This document shows, piece after piece, positions 46,941 through 56,012 of a stretch of DNA of 64,000 nucleotides. Both the position numbers and the translations under genes were made by a program. Each line of letters starts with the position of its first letter. Within the stretch, counting starts at the first letter, position 1. A model generated the notes under the pieces. It searched no databases, was not told where the DNA came from, and saw only the letters and a program-made list of their open reading frames with translations. The DNA is from Actinomycetales bacterium (GTDB taxonomy: Bacteria > Actinomycetota > Actinomycetes > Mycobacteriales > Micromonosporaceae). The stretch covers positions 62,001 through 126,000 of the forward strand of contig PKFB01000022.1 of NCBI GenBank assembly GCA_002919305.1, in the 5' to 3' direction.

Positions 46941-48020
46941 ATGGCGCTGCACGTTCGTGGGGTGGTACTCCCTGACGACGAGGTACGCGATCTGTATCTA
47001 GTCGGCGATCGGGTCACCTATCAGCGGATCCCCGGGGCTGAGACCATCGCCGATTCCGGCTTCATCCTTCCCGGCTTGGTGGACGCGCATTGCCACATCG
47101 GGATCATGCACGGTAGCGTGCCCGCTCCGTCCCTGCGGGAGGTACGGAAACAGGCCCTTGTGGAGCGGGAGGTCGGGGTGCTTGCGCTGCGCGACGCCGG
47201 ATCCCCGATCCCCTACCCCGAACTGGACGACGACCCCGATCTGCCCCGGCTGATCCGGGCAGGGCGTCACCTGGCCCCACCCCGTCGGTACCTGCGGGAT
47301 ATCGCGCTGGAGTGTGAACCAGAGGAGCTGATTGAGGCGGCCGTCGCGCAGGCCAAGGCCGGCAATGGGTGGGTGAAGTTGGTCGGGGACTGGATCGACC
47401 GGGAGGCCGGAGATCTGGGGCCCACCTATGACGAGGCCACCATTACCGCCGTCGTCGCCGCGGTACACGAGGCGGGCGCCCGGGTCGCCGCCCATACCTT
47501 CAGCGAGACCGCGGTGGCGACTTTGGTGCGGGCTGGGGTCGACTCCATCGAACATGGGACCGGGCTGTCACCTGACCTTCTCGACGAGATGGCGCGACAG
47601 GGGATAGCGCTCGTCCCGACGATGATCAATGTGGAGACGTTCGAGTCCATCGCACGGCGAGCGGATCCCAAGTTCCCTCGGTACGCCTCCCACATGCGGC
47701 GGCTCCGTGCGGCGTTCCCGCAGCTGGTGCGGTCGGCGTACCAGGCCGGAGTGCCGATCTTTGTCGGGACCGACGCCGGCGGTGGAATCGCCCACGGGCA
47801 GATCGCCGCAGAGATGCGGCTGCTCCGGGAGGAAGCCGGCATGGCCCCACTCGATGTGCTCGCAGCCGCTTCCTGGAAGGCCCGGGAATGGCTGGGCCTG
47901 CCCGGGTTAGAGGAGGGAGGGCTAGCTGACCTGGTGGTCTACTCCGAGGATCCCCGGCGGGAGCCGCAGGTGGTGGCTGAGCCGCAACGGATCGTGCTGC
48001 GAGGGCGTGTAGTCCGCTGA
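46941..48020 (+). CDS. Amidohydrolase family protein (imidazolonepropionase-like)
   Basis: 359-residue cyclic-amidohydrolase-type enzyme: a short beta-sandwich start, then LPGLVDAHCHIG with His50/His52, WVKLVGDW with a possible carboxylated lysine, VAAHTF, SIEHGTG and FVGTDAGGG with the catalytic Asp. It resembles aryldialkylphosphatase/prolidase-like members of the superfamily. An amidohydrolase near ffh is also present in Mycobacterium. The substrate is not assignable. Monocistronic, between hairpins and the proS promoter. Confidence 0.88.
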   Translation: MALHVRGVVLPDDEVRDLYLVGDRVTYQRIPGAETIADSGFILPGLVDAHCHIGIMHGSVPAPSLREVRKQALVEREVGVLALRDAGSPIPYPELDDDPDLPRLIRAGRHLAPPRRYLRDIALECEPEELIEAAVAQAKAGNGWVKLVGDWIDREAGDLGPTYDEATITAVVAAVHEAGARVAAHTFSETAVATLVRAGVDSIEHGTGLSPDLLDEMARQGIALVPTMINVETFESIARRADPKFPRYASHMRRLRAAFPQLVRSAYQAGVPIFVGTDAGGGIAHGQIAAEMRLLREEAGMAPLDVLAAASWKAREWLGLPGLEEGGLADLVVYSEDPRREPQVVAEPQRIVLRGRVVR

Positions 48021-48051
48021 TACCGCTAGCCACGATCCGCGCTGCTCCGTC

Positions 48052-48057
48052 TAGCAT
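48052..48057 (+). promoter_or_regulatory. -10 box TAGCAT of proS
   Basis: TAGCAT ends 8 bases before ATG 48066, in a gap of only 45 bases after the amidohydrolase gene. No ribosome site is present. Confidence 0.45.
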
Positions 48058-48065
48058 GTCCCTTC

Positions 48066-49478
48066 ATGGCGCGAGTGCTAACTCCCCGCGCGGAGGACTT
48101 CCCCCGCTGGTACCAGGATGTAATCGCCAAGGCTGAGTTGGCCGACAACGGGCCTGTCCGGGGAACCATGGTTATCCGACCGACCGGATATGCCCTATGG
48201 GAGCGGATGCAGGCGGAGATGGACGCCCGCATCAAGGCAACCGGAGCGCAAAACGCTTATTTCCCCCTGTTCATCCCGGAAAGCTACCTGCGGCGGGAAG
48301 CGGAGCACGTTGAAGGCTTTAGCCCTGAGCTTGCGGTAGTGACCCACGGAGGCGGCAAGCAGCTTGACGAGCCGGTCGTGGTACGCCCCACCAGCGAGAC
48401 CGTGATCGGTGAGTTCATGGCCAAGTGGGTGCAAAGCTACCGGGATCTGCCGTTGCTGCTGAACCAATGGGCGAACGTGGTGCGCTGGGAGCTGCGCCCC
48501 CGAGTGTTCCTGCGGACCAGCGAGTTCCTGTGGCAGGAGGGGCACACCGCTCACGCCACTGAGGAGGACGCCCGAGCGTACGCCCGTCGCATCCTGCATG
48601 AGGCGTACGAGGACTTCATGGTCAATGTCCTGGCCATCCCGGTCGTGGTGGGACGTAAGACCGCTCGGGAGCGTTTCGCCGGCGCCACCAACACCTACAC
48701 GCTGGAGGCGATGACCGGCGACGGCAAGGCGCTCCAGATGGGGACCAGCCACGAACTGGGGCAGAACTTCGCACGTGCATTCGAAATTGACTTCCTCGGA
48801 GCCTCAGGACAACGGGAGCTGGCCTGGACCACGTCGTGGGGGGTGTCCACCCGGATGGTGGGCGGCCTGATCATGTGCCACGGCGATGACAACGGGTTGC
48901 GGGTGCCGCCCGCGCTCGCGCCGATACAGGCCCAGGTCATGGTGGTGAAGGACGACGCGAATGGCGAGGTGACCTCGGCCGCCCGGAAGCTCGCCGACGC
49001 GCTCCGTGACGCCGGAGTGAGGGTCGGTGTGGATGAGCGCGTCGAAACCCCGTTCGGGCGCCGAGCCGTCGACGCGGAGCTTAAGGGCTACCCGATCCGC
49101 CTCGAGATGGGGCCCCGCGACCTCGCGGCCGGCAATGTGGTGCTGGTACGCCGGGTGAACGGCAGCAAGACACCGGTACCGCTTGACAATGTGGTCGCGC
49201 TCGTCCATCAGGCCTTGGAAGAGGATCAGAAGGCCCTGTATGAGCAGGCGCTCCAGTTCCGGCAGTCACACACCGCGGAGGTCGCCACCGTCGATGAGGC
49301 GGCGGAGGCGGCGGCGACCGGTTGGGCGCGGATCCCCTGGAGCGCGGTGGGCGTCGAAGGTGAAGCGGCGCTGAACGCGCGGGGCGTCACGGTACGGTGC
49401 CTGGTCCGGGAGGACGGCACGGTGCCGGACAGTGAGGATGAGCCGGGCCTGATCGCCTATGCGGCGCGTTCCTACTGA
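48066..49478 (+). CDS. proS: Prolyl-tRNA synthetase, archaeal/eukaryotic-type
   Basis: 470-residue class II synthetase. Motif 2 is in WANVVRWELRPRVFLRTSEF, then WQEGHTAHAT, motif 3 in GGLIMCHGDDNGLRVPP, an anticodon-binding domain and a C-terminal domain ending RSY. Length and the absence of the roughly 180-residue editing insert between motifs 2 and 3 place it in the short, archaeal/eukaryotic-like ProRS group, not the long bacterial type of about 570 residues (as in Mycobacterium). Cysteines expected in the C-terminal zinc site are largely absent. Whether the genome holds a second proS cannot be seen here. Confidence 0.93.
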   Translation: MARVLTPRAEDFPRWYQDVIAKAELADNGPVRGTMVIRPTGYALWERMQAEMDARIKATGAQNAYFPLFIPESYLRREAEHVEGFSPELAVVTHGGGKQLDEPVVVRPTSETVIGEFMAKWVQSYRDLPLLLNQWANVVRWELRPRVFLRTSEFLWQEGHTAHATEEDARAYARRILHEAYEDFMVNVLAIPVVVGRKTARERFAGATNTYTLEAMTGDGKALQMGTSHELGQNFARAFEIDFLGASGQRELAWTTSWGVSTRMVGGLIMCHGDDNGLRVPPALAPIQAQVMVVKDDANGEVTSAARKLADALRDAGVRVGVDERVETPFGRRAVDAELKGYPIRLEMGPRDLAAGNVVLVRRVNGSKTPVPLDNVVALVHQALEEDQKALYEQALQFRQSHTAEVATVDEAAEAAATGWARIPWSAVGVEGEAALNARGVTVRCLVREDGTVPDSEDEPGLIAYAARSY

Positions 49479-49554
49479 GAAACCGACCAATACCCCTGAA
49501 GATCCTTGAAGGCCTTCACGGTTACAGACCGTGGCTTTCAGGAGGCTGAATCCG

Positions 49555-49595
49555 ACACGGGACGAGGGCGTCCGAGGCGCGCGCTCGTCCCGTGT
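49555..49595 (+). terminator. Hairpin after proS
   Basis: Perfect 12-base-pair stem (49555-49566 with 49584-49595) with a 17-base loop. A smaller hairpin, CACGGT/ACCGTG at 49517-49533, precedes it. The gap to rpsP (49479-50009) otherwise shows no gene; a weak TTGGAC-N17-TAGCAG at 49815-49843 could be the rpsP promoter. Confidence 0.75.
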
Positions 49596-50009
49596 GGTGT
49601 ACCGATCCATGGAGATGCGCCACGGAGCGCCGTCACGTGCCCTTACGTCACGCCTCCTTGCGCCACGTCCTTACGGCCATGAGCCCTGTGACCTGGCGTG
49701 TCGTGCGGCTAGAGCGTGCCGTGGCGACGGAGCGGCGGGACAATAGAGGAGATCAGGGCGGTACGCCGTCAGCAGCGGGGTACGCGGCGGGAGGCCGGGT
49801 ATCTGGTGTGTTGCTTGGACCCCGATCGCTGACCCCGTAGCAGTCTGGCACAATGGCACGCTGAATCGGCGTGCGTTTGGTGCCCTCTCAATCCAGGCGT
49901 GTCGCCCGTCAGCCGAGCACACCGGCGCCATCCCCCACGTGGCGACCGGTCGCTCATCCGAAGCGTGCTGGACAGACCAGCGAGGATCGCAACAGGAGCG
50001 AGCACAACC

Positions 50010-50495
50010 GTGGCCGTACGTATCCGGCTTATGCGGATGGGTAAAATCCGCACGCCTCAGTACCGTATTGTTGTCGCCGACTCACGTACCAAGCGCGACG
50101 GGCGCGCCATCGAGTACGTCGGGATCTACCACCCTAAGGAGGAGCCCTCGCGGATTGAGGTGAACTCCGAGCGGGTGCAGTACTGGCTCTCTGTTGGCGC
50201 TCAGCCCACCACCCCGGTCCAGCGTCTGCTGGAGAAGACCGGCGACTGGCAGAAGTTCAAGGGCGAGCCTGCGCCTCCGCCGCTGCTCGTCGCCCCGCCG
50301 CGGCGTGACAAGCACGCGATCTACGAGGCCGAGGCGAAGGCCGCCAGTGGACTGAAGGAAAAGGCCGAGGCCAAGAGCGACAAGGCTGACAAGGCCGATA
50401 AGAAGCGGCCGGCGAAGAAGGCCGATGCCAAGGTCGCCGACGCCGAACGCGCGACGGAGGAGCAGGCCGTTGCGGAAGCCGGCGAGAAGTCCTGA
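50010..50495 (+). CDS. rpsP: 30S ribosomal protein S16 with extended C-terminus
   Basis: 161 residues. The S16 core [20 protein letters not shown] to about residue 80 is followed by an Ala/Lys/Glu-rich tail ([20 protein letters not shown]) typical of actinobacteria. GTG 50010 is supported by ACAGGAG at 49992-49998 and by the conserved start; the open frame upstream to 49899 is not part of the protein. First gene of the rpsP-khpA-rimM-trmD-rplS cluster. Confidence 0.97.
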   Translation: MAVRIRLMRMGKIRTPQYRIVVADSRTKRDGRAIEYVGIYHPKEEPSRIEVNSERVQYWLSVGAQPTTPVQRLLEKTGDWQKFKGEPAPPPLLVAPPRRDKHAIYEAEAKAASGLKEKAEAKSDKADKADKKRPAKKADAKVADAERATEEQAVAEAGEKS

Positions 50496-50730
50496 CCTGC
50501 TGCGCCCGGCGTTGGAGCATCTGGTCCGAGGCATCGTCGAACACCCCGAGGATGTTCGGGTCCGGATGGTTACCCCACGCCGGGGGCCGCAGCGGCTGGA
50601 GGTCCGCGTACACCCCGAGGACCTCGGTACGGTGATCGGCCGTGGCGGGCGGACCGCCCGGGCGCTACGCCAGGTGATGTCTTCCATTAACGGGCGTGGC
50701 ATCCGTGTCGAGATCATCGACAGCTACTGA
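50470..50730 (+). CDS. khpA: KH-domain RNA-binding protein (KhpA-like)
   Basis: 86 residues with the KH core [20 protein letters not shown], including the GxxG loop (IGRGGR), and the conserved front [16 protein letters not shown]. There is no ATG or GTG near the conserved start. TTG 50470 is chosen because GGAGGAG (50456-50462) lies seven bases upstream, which makes the gene overlap the end of rpsP by 26 bases. A CTG at the conserved position or ATG 50425 are alternatives. It binds RNA, probably with a Jag/KhpB partner elsewhere. Confidence 0.9.
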   Translation: MRKPARSPDLLRPALEHLVRGIVEHPEDVRVRMVTPRRGPQRLEVRVHPEDLGTVIGRGGRTARALRQVMSSINGRGIRVEIIDSY

Positions 50731-50854
50731 GGGAATCGGCAGCTAACAGGTAGAGGAAGCGGAGCGGGCCGCGGGCACGGTGGCTCTGGTAGCTGTCCAG
50801 CAGAAGCCCAGGCGTACCGCTCCGTTCCTCATACCCTCAAGGCGAGGTGGCGTG

Positions 50855-51376
50855 GTGCTCCTGACAGTCGGCAGTATCGTGCGTCCGCACGGTGTGCGAG
50901 GAGAAGTCGTCGTCGAGATCCGGACCGACGAGCCCGCGCTCCGTTTCTCCGCCGGGGCGGTGCTGTTGACCGATCCGGCGGAGGCTGGGCCTTTGAGGGT
51001 CAAGCATGCTCGTCCTCACTACTCGGCGGGGCGGGAGCGGCTTTTGGTGTCTTTCGACACGGTGCAGAGCCGACAGGACGCGGAGCAGCTGCGAGGGGTT
51101 CTCCTCCAGGTCGACTCCGCGCAGATCCCTCCACCCACCGAGCCTGACGAGTACCACGACCATCAGTTGATCGGTCTGACCGCCGTCGATCAGAACGGTG
51201 TGGAGCTAGGGCGGGTGGTTCGGATCGACCATGCTCCTGCGCACGATTTGCTGGTCTTGGAAAGGCCGCATGGGCGACAGAGCCTCATCCCGTTTGTGGC
51301 GGCGATCGTGCCGGAGGTGGATCTAGCGGCCGGTCGGGTGGTGGTGACCCCACCTGAAGGGCTGCTTGATCTGTGA
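50855..51376 (+). CDS. rimM: 16S rRNA processing protein RimM
   Basis: 173-residue 30S maturation factor. The N-terminal domain begins LTVGSIVRPHGVRGEVVVEI, and the C-terminal PRC-barrel has DEYHDHQLIGLTAVDQNGVE and LIPFVAAIVPEVDL. The tandem GTG codons 50852 and 50855 are both possible; 50855 gives seven-base spacing from GAGG at 50844-50847. An open frame upstream to 50780 lacks similarity and is left out. Confidence 0.95.
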   Translation: MLLTVGSIVRPHGVRGEVVVEIRTDEPALRFSAGAVLLTDPAEAGPLRVKHARPHYSAGRERLLVSFDTVQSRQDAEQLRGVLLQVDSAQIPPPTEPDEYHDHQLIGLTAVDQNGVELGRVVRIDHAPAHDLLVLERPHGRQSLIPFVAAIVPEVDLAAGRVVVTPPEGLLDL

Positions 51377-51488
51377 AAAGGCCGAAAACGGGCGGCGGTG
51401 TGTGGAGGGTAGTGGGCCGAGGCGAGAAGCGCTCCCGAGAGTGGGTCGGCCCGAAGCAGGCCGGACCGGTCCGTGAGGAGTTCCGACG

Positions 51489-52262
51489 ATGCGGATAGAC
51501 GTCGTCACCATCTTTCCGGAGTACCTCGCCCCGCTGGAGCTGTCTCTGGTGGGCCGGGCGCGTCAAGCGGGCCTGCTCCAGATCCACACGCATGATCTGC
51601 GGCAGTGGACACACGATGTCCACCGCACCGTGGATGACACACCCTACGGCGGCGGACCGGGTATGGTGATGCGCCCTGAACCGTGGGGTGAAGCGTTAGA
51701 CGCGTTGGTCCCTGATGGGGTGACACCGCCGCGTCTGGTGGTGCCCACACCGGCCGGGCAACGGTTTACGCAGCACATCGCGGCGGAGCTGGCGAAGGAG
51801 CCGTGGCTTCTGTTCGCCTGCGGCCGTTACGAGGGCATCGACCAGCGGGTCCTCGACGAAGCGGCCACGCGCATGCCCGTGACCGAGCTGTCGATTGGCG
51901 ACTACGTCGTCTTCGGGGGCGAGGTGGCGGTGTTGGTGATCGTGGAGGCCGTGGCGCGGCTGATTCCCGGAGTGCTGGGTAACGCGCAATCGCTGAGTGA
52001 GGAATCACACGCCGCAGGCCTGTTAGAAGCACCGGTGTACACCAAACCGGCGGTCTGGCGCGGTCACGAGGTACCGGACGTGCTCCGCTCCGGTGATCAT
52101 GGCCGGATCGCGCGGTGGCGTCGGGAGCAGGCTCTGCTCCGGACCGCTGCCCGCCGTCCCGATCTGCTTGCCGCGCTTCCGGAAGATGGCTTGGACGACG
52201 CTGACCGTCGGGTACTGGCGGGGGGCGGGTTTCAGATGCCAACTTCCGGTGTGGCAAAGTAG
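51489..52262 (+). CDS. trmD: tRNA (guanine37-N1)-methyltransferase
   Basis: 257-residue SPOUT methyltransferase. [50 protein letters not shown] and the knotted SAM site [20 protein letters not shown] are all present, with [23 protein letters not shown] 51489 has GAGGAG eight bases upstream. It lies between rimM and rplS as usual. Confidence 0.98.
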   Translation: MRIDVVTIFPEYLAPLELSLVGRARQAGLLQIHTHDLRQWTHDVHRTVDDTPYGGGPGMVMRPEPWGEALDALVPDGVTPPRLVVPTPAGQRFTQHIAAELAKEPWLLFACGRYEGIDQRVLDEAATRMPVTELSIGDYVVFGGEVAVLVIVEAVARLIPGVLGNAQSLSEESHAAGLLEAPVYTKPAVWRGHEVPDVLRSGDHGRIARWRREQALLRTAARRPDLLAALPEDGLDDADRRVLAGGGFQMPTSGVAK

Positions 52263-52371
52263 AGGGGTTGCTGCGGCCGGTTATATCGGTCGCGCTTCCC
52301 GGGCAGGTCCCGGAATCAGAACCAATCCGTCCGGCGCCCCCGCGCGCCTTGAGCACGAGGAACCAGTCGCG

Positions 52372-52728
52372 ATGAACACCCTGGACGCCCTGGACGTCCG
52401 TTCGCAGCGGGCCGACATCCCAGATTTCCGTCCCGGCGACACGCTCAAGGTGCACGTGCGGGTGGTGGAAGGTAACCGGTCCCGGATCCAGGTCTTCCAA
52501 GGCGTGGTGATCCGGCGCCACGGCTCCGGTGTCCGGGAGACCTTCACCATCCGCAAGGTGAGCTTCGGGGTCGGGGTCGAGCGCACCTTCCCGGTGAACA
52601 GCCCGGTCATTGACCGGATCGAGGTGGTGACCCGGGGCGCCGTCCGCCGTGCCAAGCTCTACTACCTGCGTGACCTGCGTGGTAAGGCCGCCAAGATCAA
52701 GGAGAAGCGAGAGAAGCCGGCTAGCTGA
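52372..52728 (+). CDS. rplS: 50S ribosomal protein L19
   Basis: 118 residues: [56 protein letters not shown] and [19 protein letters not shown] are the complete L19 sequence. ATG 52372 has GAGGA ten bases upstream; 109 bases separate it from trmD. The open frame upstream is not coding. Confidence 0.97.
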   Translation: MNTLDALDVRSQRADIPDFRPGDTLKVHVRVVEGNRSRIQVFQGVVIRRHGSGVRETFTIRKVSFGVGVERTFPVNSPVIDRIEVVTRGAVRRAKLYYLRDLRGKAAKIKEKREKPAS

Positions 52729-52746
52729 GCGGCTTAACTCCTTCCG

Positions 52747-54036
52747 GTGACGCGTGCCGTGCCCGAGGACCGGAACGACCGTCGTGGCGGCCCTCGCCGC
52801 GCCCCGCACGATCGTCCGGCCCGCCCTGTCGGGGCGGGCCAGGACACCACGGGGCGGGCAGCTGAAAGGGTGTCGTCCTCTGCTGCGTCGGAAACGCCTC
52901 GCAGCGCGTCCGCGGATACGGTGCGTGGCGTACCTCCCACTGAGGGGGCACGTCGATCTGGGAAGGCGACCGATCCGCGCAAACCACCCTCCGTATCTCG
53001 TCAACCCGAGCGGGACGGAGGCAACACCACGCGGGAGGCGGCTGGTCGGGACAAGAGGCGCCCAACCTCATCCGGTGACGAGCGACCGGCCGACACCCGA
53101 CCAACCACCCGGGGAAGCGACGGCAAGGCTGGCTCCCCGAGCACGGAGGTACAGGAGGCGGGTGAGGGGGCCGAGCCGCCGGGGCGTAGGTCTCGGCATC
53201 GGGCGTTCCGACCACGCTGGAACCTGGCGTGGTGGCAGGAGCTTCCGCTCCTGTTGCTGTTCGCCTTCATTCTGGCTGTCCTGGTCCGGACCTTCCTGAT
53301 CCAGGCCTTCTATATCCCCTCCGGTTCCATGGAGGACACGCTTCAGGTCGGTGATCGGGTCCTCGTTAACAAGATCGTTTATCAGTTCCGGGACCCGGAG
53401 CGAGGCGAGATCGTGGTGTTCCGGGGTACCGACCGGTGGGCACCGGAGCACCAGTCGTCCGACGGTGGTGGAGCGTTCAGGGAGATCCTCCGCACCGTGG
53501 GCGACCTCATCGGACTCAGCCAGCCGAGCGAGAGTGATTTCATCAAACGGGTAATCGGGCTTCCCGGTGACACCGTGGAGTGCTGCGACGAAGCCGGCAG
53601 GGTGATGGTCAACGGTGAGCCTCTTGAAGAGGACTACATCCTGACAGACTCGCCGTTAGACGTGCCCTCGGGCGCTAATTCCTGTGCCTCCCGGCGCTTC
53701 GGGCCGCTCGTCGTACCCGAAGGGCACCTCTTCGTCCTCGGTGATCACCGTCTGGTGTCCCAAGACTCGCGGTGCCAGGGCACGGTCCCCATCGACAACG
53801 TGATCGGACGGGCCGATCTGATCATCTGGCCGATGGATCGGTGGGGAACCTTCGGGCTGCCGGACACGTTCGCCGATGTCCCTCAGGCGATCGCGCTCGG
53901 GGCTACCGCTCCGTTCCCCCTTCCGCAGTTTGGTCTGGTCGTAGGGGTAGTGGCGCTGGTCGGCCTGAGACGATCCACGCATTACTGCGGTCGTTTCTCC
54001 CGTATTGCGTTCCGACGACGTAGGCTCACACAGTGA
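52747..54036 (+). CDS. lepB: Signal peptidase I with long cytoplasmic tail
   Basis: 429 residues. The first 160 are hydrophilic and low complexity (Arg/Ser/Pro/Gly-rich), then a transmembrane helix (about 166-186, [20 protein letters not shown]), the catalytic Ser194 in YIPSGSMEDTL and the catalytic Lys near 267 in SDFIKRVIGLPGD. A second hydrophobic segment lies near the C-terminus (FGLVVGVVALVGL). GTG 52747 has no ribosome site and lies 18 bases after rplS; GTG 52759 is an alternative. It overlaps the second signal peptidase gene by 4 bases. Confidence 0.93.
   Translation: MTRAVPEDRNDRRGGPRRAPHDRPARPVGAGQDTTGRAAERVSSSAASETPRSASADTVRGVPPTEGARRSGKATDPRKPPSVSRQPERDGGNTTREAAGRDKRRPTSSGDERPADTRPTTRGSDGKAGSPSTEVQEAGEGAEPPGRRSRHRAFRPRWNLAWWQELPLLLLFAFILAVLVRTFLIQAFYIPSGSMEDTLQVGDRVLVNKIVYQFRDPERGEIVVFRGTDRWAPEHQSSDGGGAFREILRTVGDLIGLSQPSESDFIKRVIGLPGDTVECCDEAGRVMVNGEPLEEDYILTDSPLDVPSGANSCASRRFGPLVVPEGHLFVLGDHRLVSQDSRCQGTVPIDNVIGRADLIIWPMDRWGTFGLPDTFADVPQAIALGATAPFPLPQFGLVVGVVALVGLRRSTHYCGRFSRIAFRRRRLTQ
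54021..54026 (+). promoter_or_regulatory. Possible -10 box TAGGCT of second lepB
   Basis: TAGGCT ends 6 bases before GTG 54033, inside the 3' end of the first lepB. It could drive a leaderless internal transcript; translational coupling through the GTGA overlap is the alternative. Confidence 0.35.
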
Positions 54037-54710
54037 CCGAAGCGCAGCCACCAACTCCGCAATCGGAGTCTTCTCAACCAAATCCGCCTCGCCGTTCCAT
54101 CTGGCGTGAGTTTGCTCTCCCAGTCCTGGTCGCCGTGGTTGTCACGGTTGTGGTCCGGGTGTTCGTGATCCAGACCTTCTGGATCCCATCGGAATCGATG
54201 GAGAACACCCTTCTCGTGAACGACCGGGTCTTGGTCAACAAGCTCGTGTATGACTTCCGGTCGCCGCGACGGGGTGAAGTGGTGGTCTTCGAAGCACCCG
54301 CCTCGTGGCGGAGCGACCCTAACGAGTCGGACTTCATCAAACGGGTGATCGGCGTAGGAGGCGATCACATCGTCTGCTGCGACGAACAACAACGATTGGT
54401 GATCAACGGGCGCCCGTTGGACGAGCCCTATGTGTACCGGGATGAGAACGGGGTACAGGACCCGGCCAGCCTCAACGAATTCGACATCGTGGTGCCCGAA
54501 GGGCGGCTATGGGTGATGGGGGATCACCGAAGCCGCTCGGGGGACTCTAGACAGCAGTACCTCCAGACCCAGGACGTGGTCGCGTCCACGATCGCGGAGG
54601 AGGACGTCATCGGTCGGGCGTTCGCCATAATCTGGCCCTTGGACCGGGTGACGTGGTTGTCCATACCGGATACCTTCGACGACATCCCTGACCCTGGTGA
54701 GTCTGGCTGA
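54033..54710 (+). CDS. lepB: Signal peptidase I (second copy, single membrane segment)
   Basis: 225 residues with one N-terminal transmembrane helix (about 27-48, FALPVLVAVVVTVVVRVFVI), catalytic Ser55 in WIPSESMENTL and the Lys in SDFIKRVIGVGGD near 103. No long tail and no C-terminal membrane helix, unlike the preceding copy. Tandem divergent signal peptidases after rplS are known from Streptomyces (sipW-Z). They remove Sec/Tat signal peptides from exported proteins such as the M14, CAP and M23 proteins of this window. Confidence 0.95.
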   Translation: MTEAQPPTPQSESSQPNPPRRSIWREFALPVLVAVVVTVVVRVFVIQTFWIPSESMENTLLVNDRVLVNKLVYDFRSPRRGEVVVFEAPASWRSDPNESDFIKRVIGVGGDHIVCCDEQQRLVINGRPLDEPYVYRDENGVQDPASLNEFDIVVPEGRLWVMGDHRSRSGDSRQQYLQTQDVVASTIAEEDVIGRAFAIIWPLDRVTWLSIPDTFDDIPDPGESG

Positions 54711-54756
54711 GGGTGTCACCGCAATGGGCGGACCCGGTACGGGGGACGAGGTTCCC

Positions 54757-55254
54757 ATGGGCGTGGACCCGGATGTGACCACTCCCAGGCCCTTAGAGCC
54801 GATTCACCGGCGTGGAGCGCGAATTCTGCTGCTTGATACGGCGGGGCGCCTTCTCCTGCTGCGAGGGCATGACCCCGCCGGCGGCAGAGGCCATTACTGG
54901 TTCACGGTGGGGGGCGGGCTCAAGCCAGGGGAGACCCCACGGCAGGCCGCGGTGCGGGAGTTGTACGAGGAGACCGGGTTACGGGCCCCGGCCGAGGCCT
55001 TAACCGGGCCGATCTGGCACGAGGTGACGGAGTTCCCCTTCAACAATCGGTGGTACCGCCAAGAACAGGACTTTTTCGTCCTGAGGGTGCCGGAGTGGAC
55101 CGTGACGCCCGCTGGACTGGAGACTATCGAGCAAGTTTCAATCGACGGATTCCGCTGGTGGACCTGCGAGGAACTGGAGTCCACGACGGAGACCTACTAT
55201 CCGGTTAAGTTGCCGATGCTGGTGCGCCTGGTCTTGGAAGGCGGTGAGGCCTGA
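54757..55254 (+). CDS. Nudix hydrolase
   Basis: 165 residues with a full Nudix box GGGLKPGETPRQAAVRELYE followed by ETGL, and the preceding strand GHYWFTVG. The substrate is unknown. ATG 54757 is chosen for GAGG five bases upstream; ATG 54724 and GTG 54697 are in frame and would lengthen it by 11 or 20 residues, the latter overlapping lepB. The stop shares one base with the ATG of rnhB (TGATG), so they are coupled. Confidence 0.9.
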   Translation: MGVDPDVTTPRPLEPIHRRGARILLLDTAGRLLLLRGHDPAGGRGHYWFTVGGGLKPGETPRQAAVRELYEETGLRAPAEALTGPIWHEVTEFPFNNRWYRQEQDFFVLRVPEWTVTPAGLETIEQVSIDGFRWWTCEELESTTETYYPVKLPMLVRLVLEGGEA

Positions 55255-56012
55255 TGCTGCCACCCGGGCGTACGATCGTGCGGCGGGACGGAGGGATGTA
55301 CGCCCTCGAACGCGCCTTACGGCGGCGTGGTTTCACCCACGTCGCCGGTGCGGACGAGGCCGGTCGCGGGGCGTGCGCGGGGCCATTGGTCGCCGCCGCT
55401 GTGGTGCTCCCTGACGGCAAACGCGGTGAGGTGCCTGGTTTGGCGGATTCCAAACTCCTCACCCCGGCGGCGCGGGAGCGGGTGTACGACGAGATCATCG
55501 CTCGTGCGGTCGCTTACAGCGTGGTGATGCTGCCACCCCATGAGGTGGATGAGCGCGGACTGCACGTGTGCAATCTCGACGCAATACGTCGGGCGTTGGC
55601 GTCACTGGCGGTCCAGCCGGACTATGTCCTGACCGACGGATTTCCCGTCGACGGTCTGGGCGTACCAGGATTGGCGGTTTGGAAGGGGGACCGGGTAGCA
55701 GCGTGTGTGGCCGCGGCGAGTGTCGTGGCGAAGGTGACCCGGGACCGCGTCATGCAACAGGTGCACGAACGTTGGCCGGAGTACGGTTTCGCCGAACATA
55801 AGGGGTATGTGACATCCGAACACAATGCCGCTCTCCAGCGTTATGGGCCTTGTCCACAGCACCGGCGGTCATATGCCAATGTGGCTGCCGTGCTCGCCGG
55901 CGGGCGTAGTCAGGGTATGGGTGATGGATCGGGTGGCGGGGCGGCCCTTCCCCGATCACCGGTGCCCTCCGGGGTAGGCGAGAATGTCGTGATGGAGGAC
56001 GGGTCGAGATGA
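55254..56012 (+). CDS. rnhB: Ribonuclease HII
   Basis: 252-residue RNase that cuts RNA in RNA-DNA hybrids and single ribonucleotides. The catalytic start is VAGADEAGRGACAGPLVAAA (Asp-Glu), then LADSKLLTPAARE, the third carboxylate in VLTDGFPVDG, and AASVVAKVTRDRVM. The C-terminal 35 residues (GMGDGSGGGAALP) are a flexible extension. It overlaps the DUF2469 gene by 4 bases. Confidence 0.96.
   Translation: MLPPGRTIVRRDGGMYALERALRRRGFTHVAGADEAGRGACAGPLVAAAVVLPDGKRGEVPGLADSKLLTPAARERVYDEIIARAVAYSVVMLPPHEVDERGLHVCNLDAIRRALASLAVQPDYVLTDGFPVDGLGVPGLAVWKGDRVAACVAAASVVAKVTRDRVMQQVHERWPEYGFAEHKGYVTSEHNAALQRYGPCPQHRRSYANVAAVLAGGRSQGMGDGSGGGAALPRSPVPSGVGENVVMEDGSR

Noticed and set aside
51766-53004. 412-codon minus-strand open frame over trmD, rplS and lepB
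   Set aside because: Antisense to conserved genes, no recognisable domain.
55850-55858. TTGTCCACA DnaA-box match
   Set aside because: It lies inside rnhB in the conserved stretch YGPCPQHRRSY, so the sequence is explained by coding constraint, and it is single.
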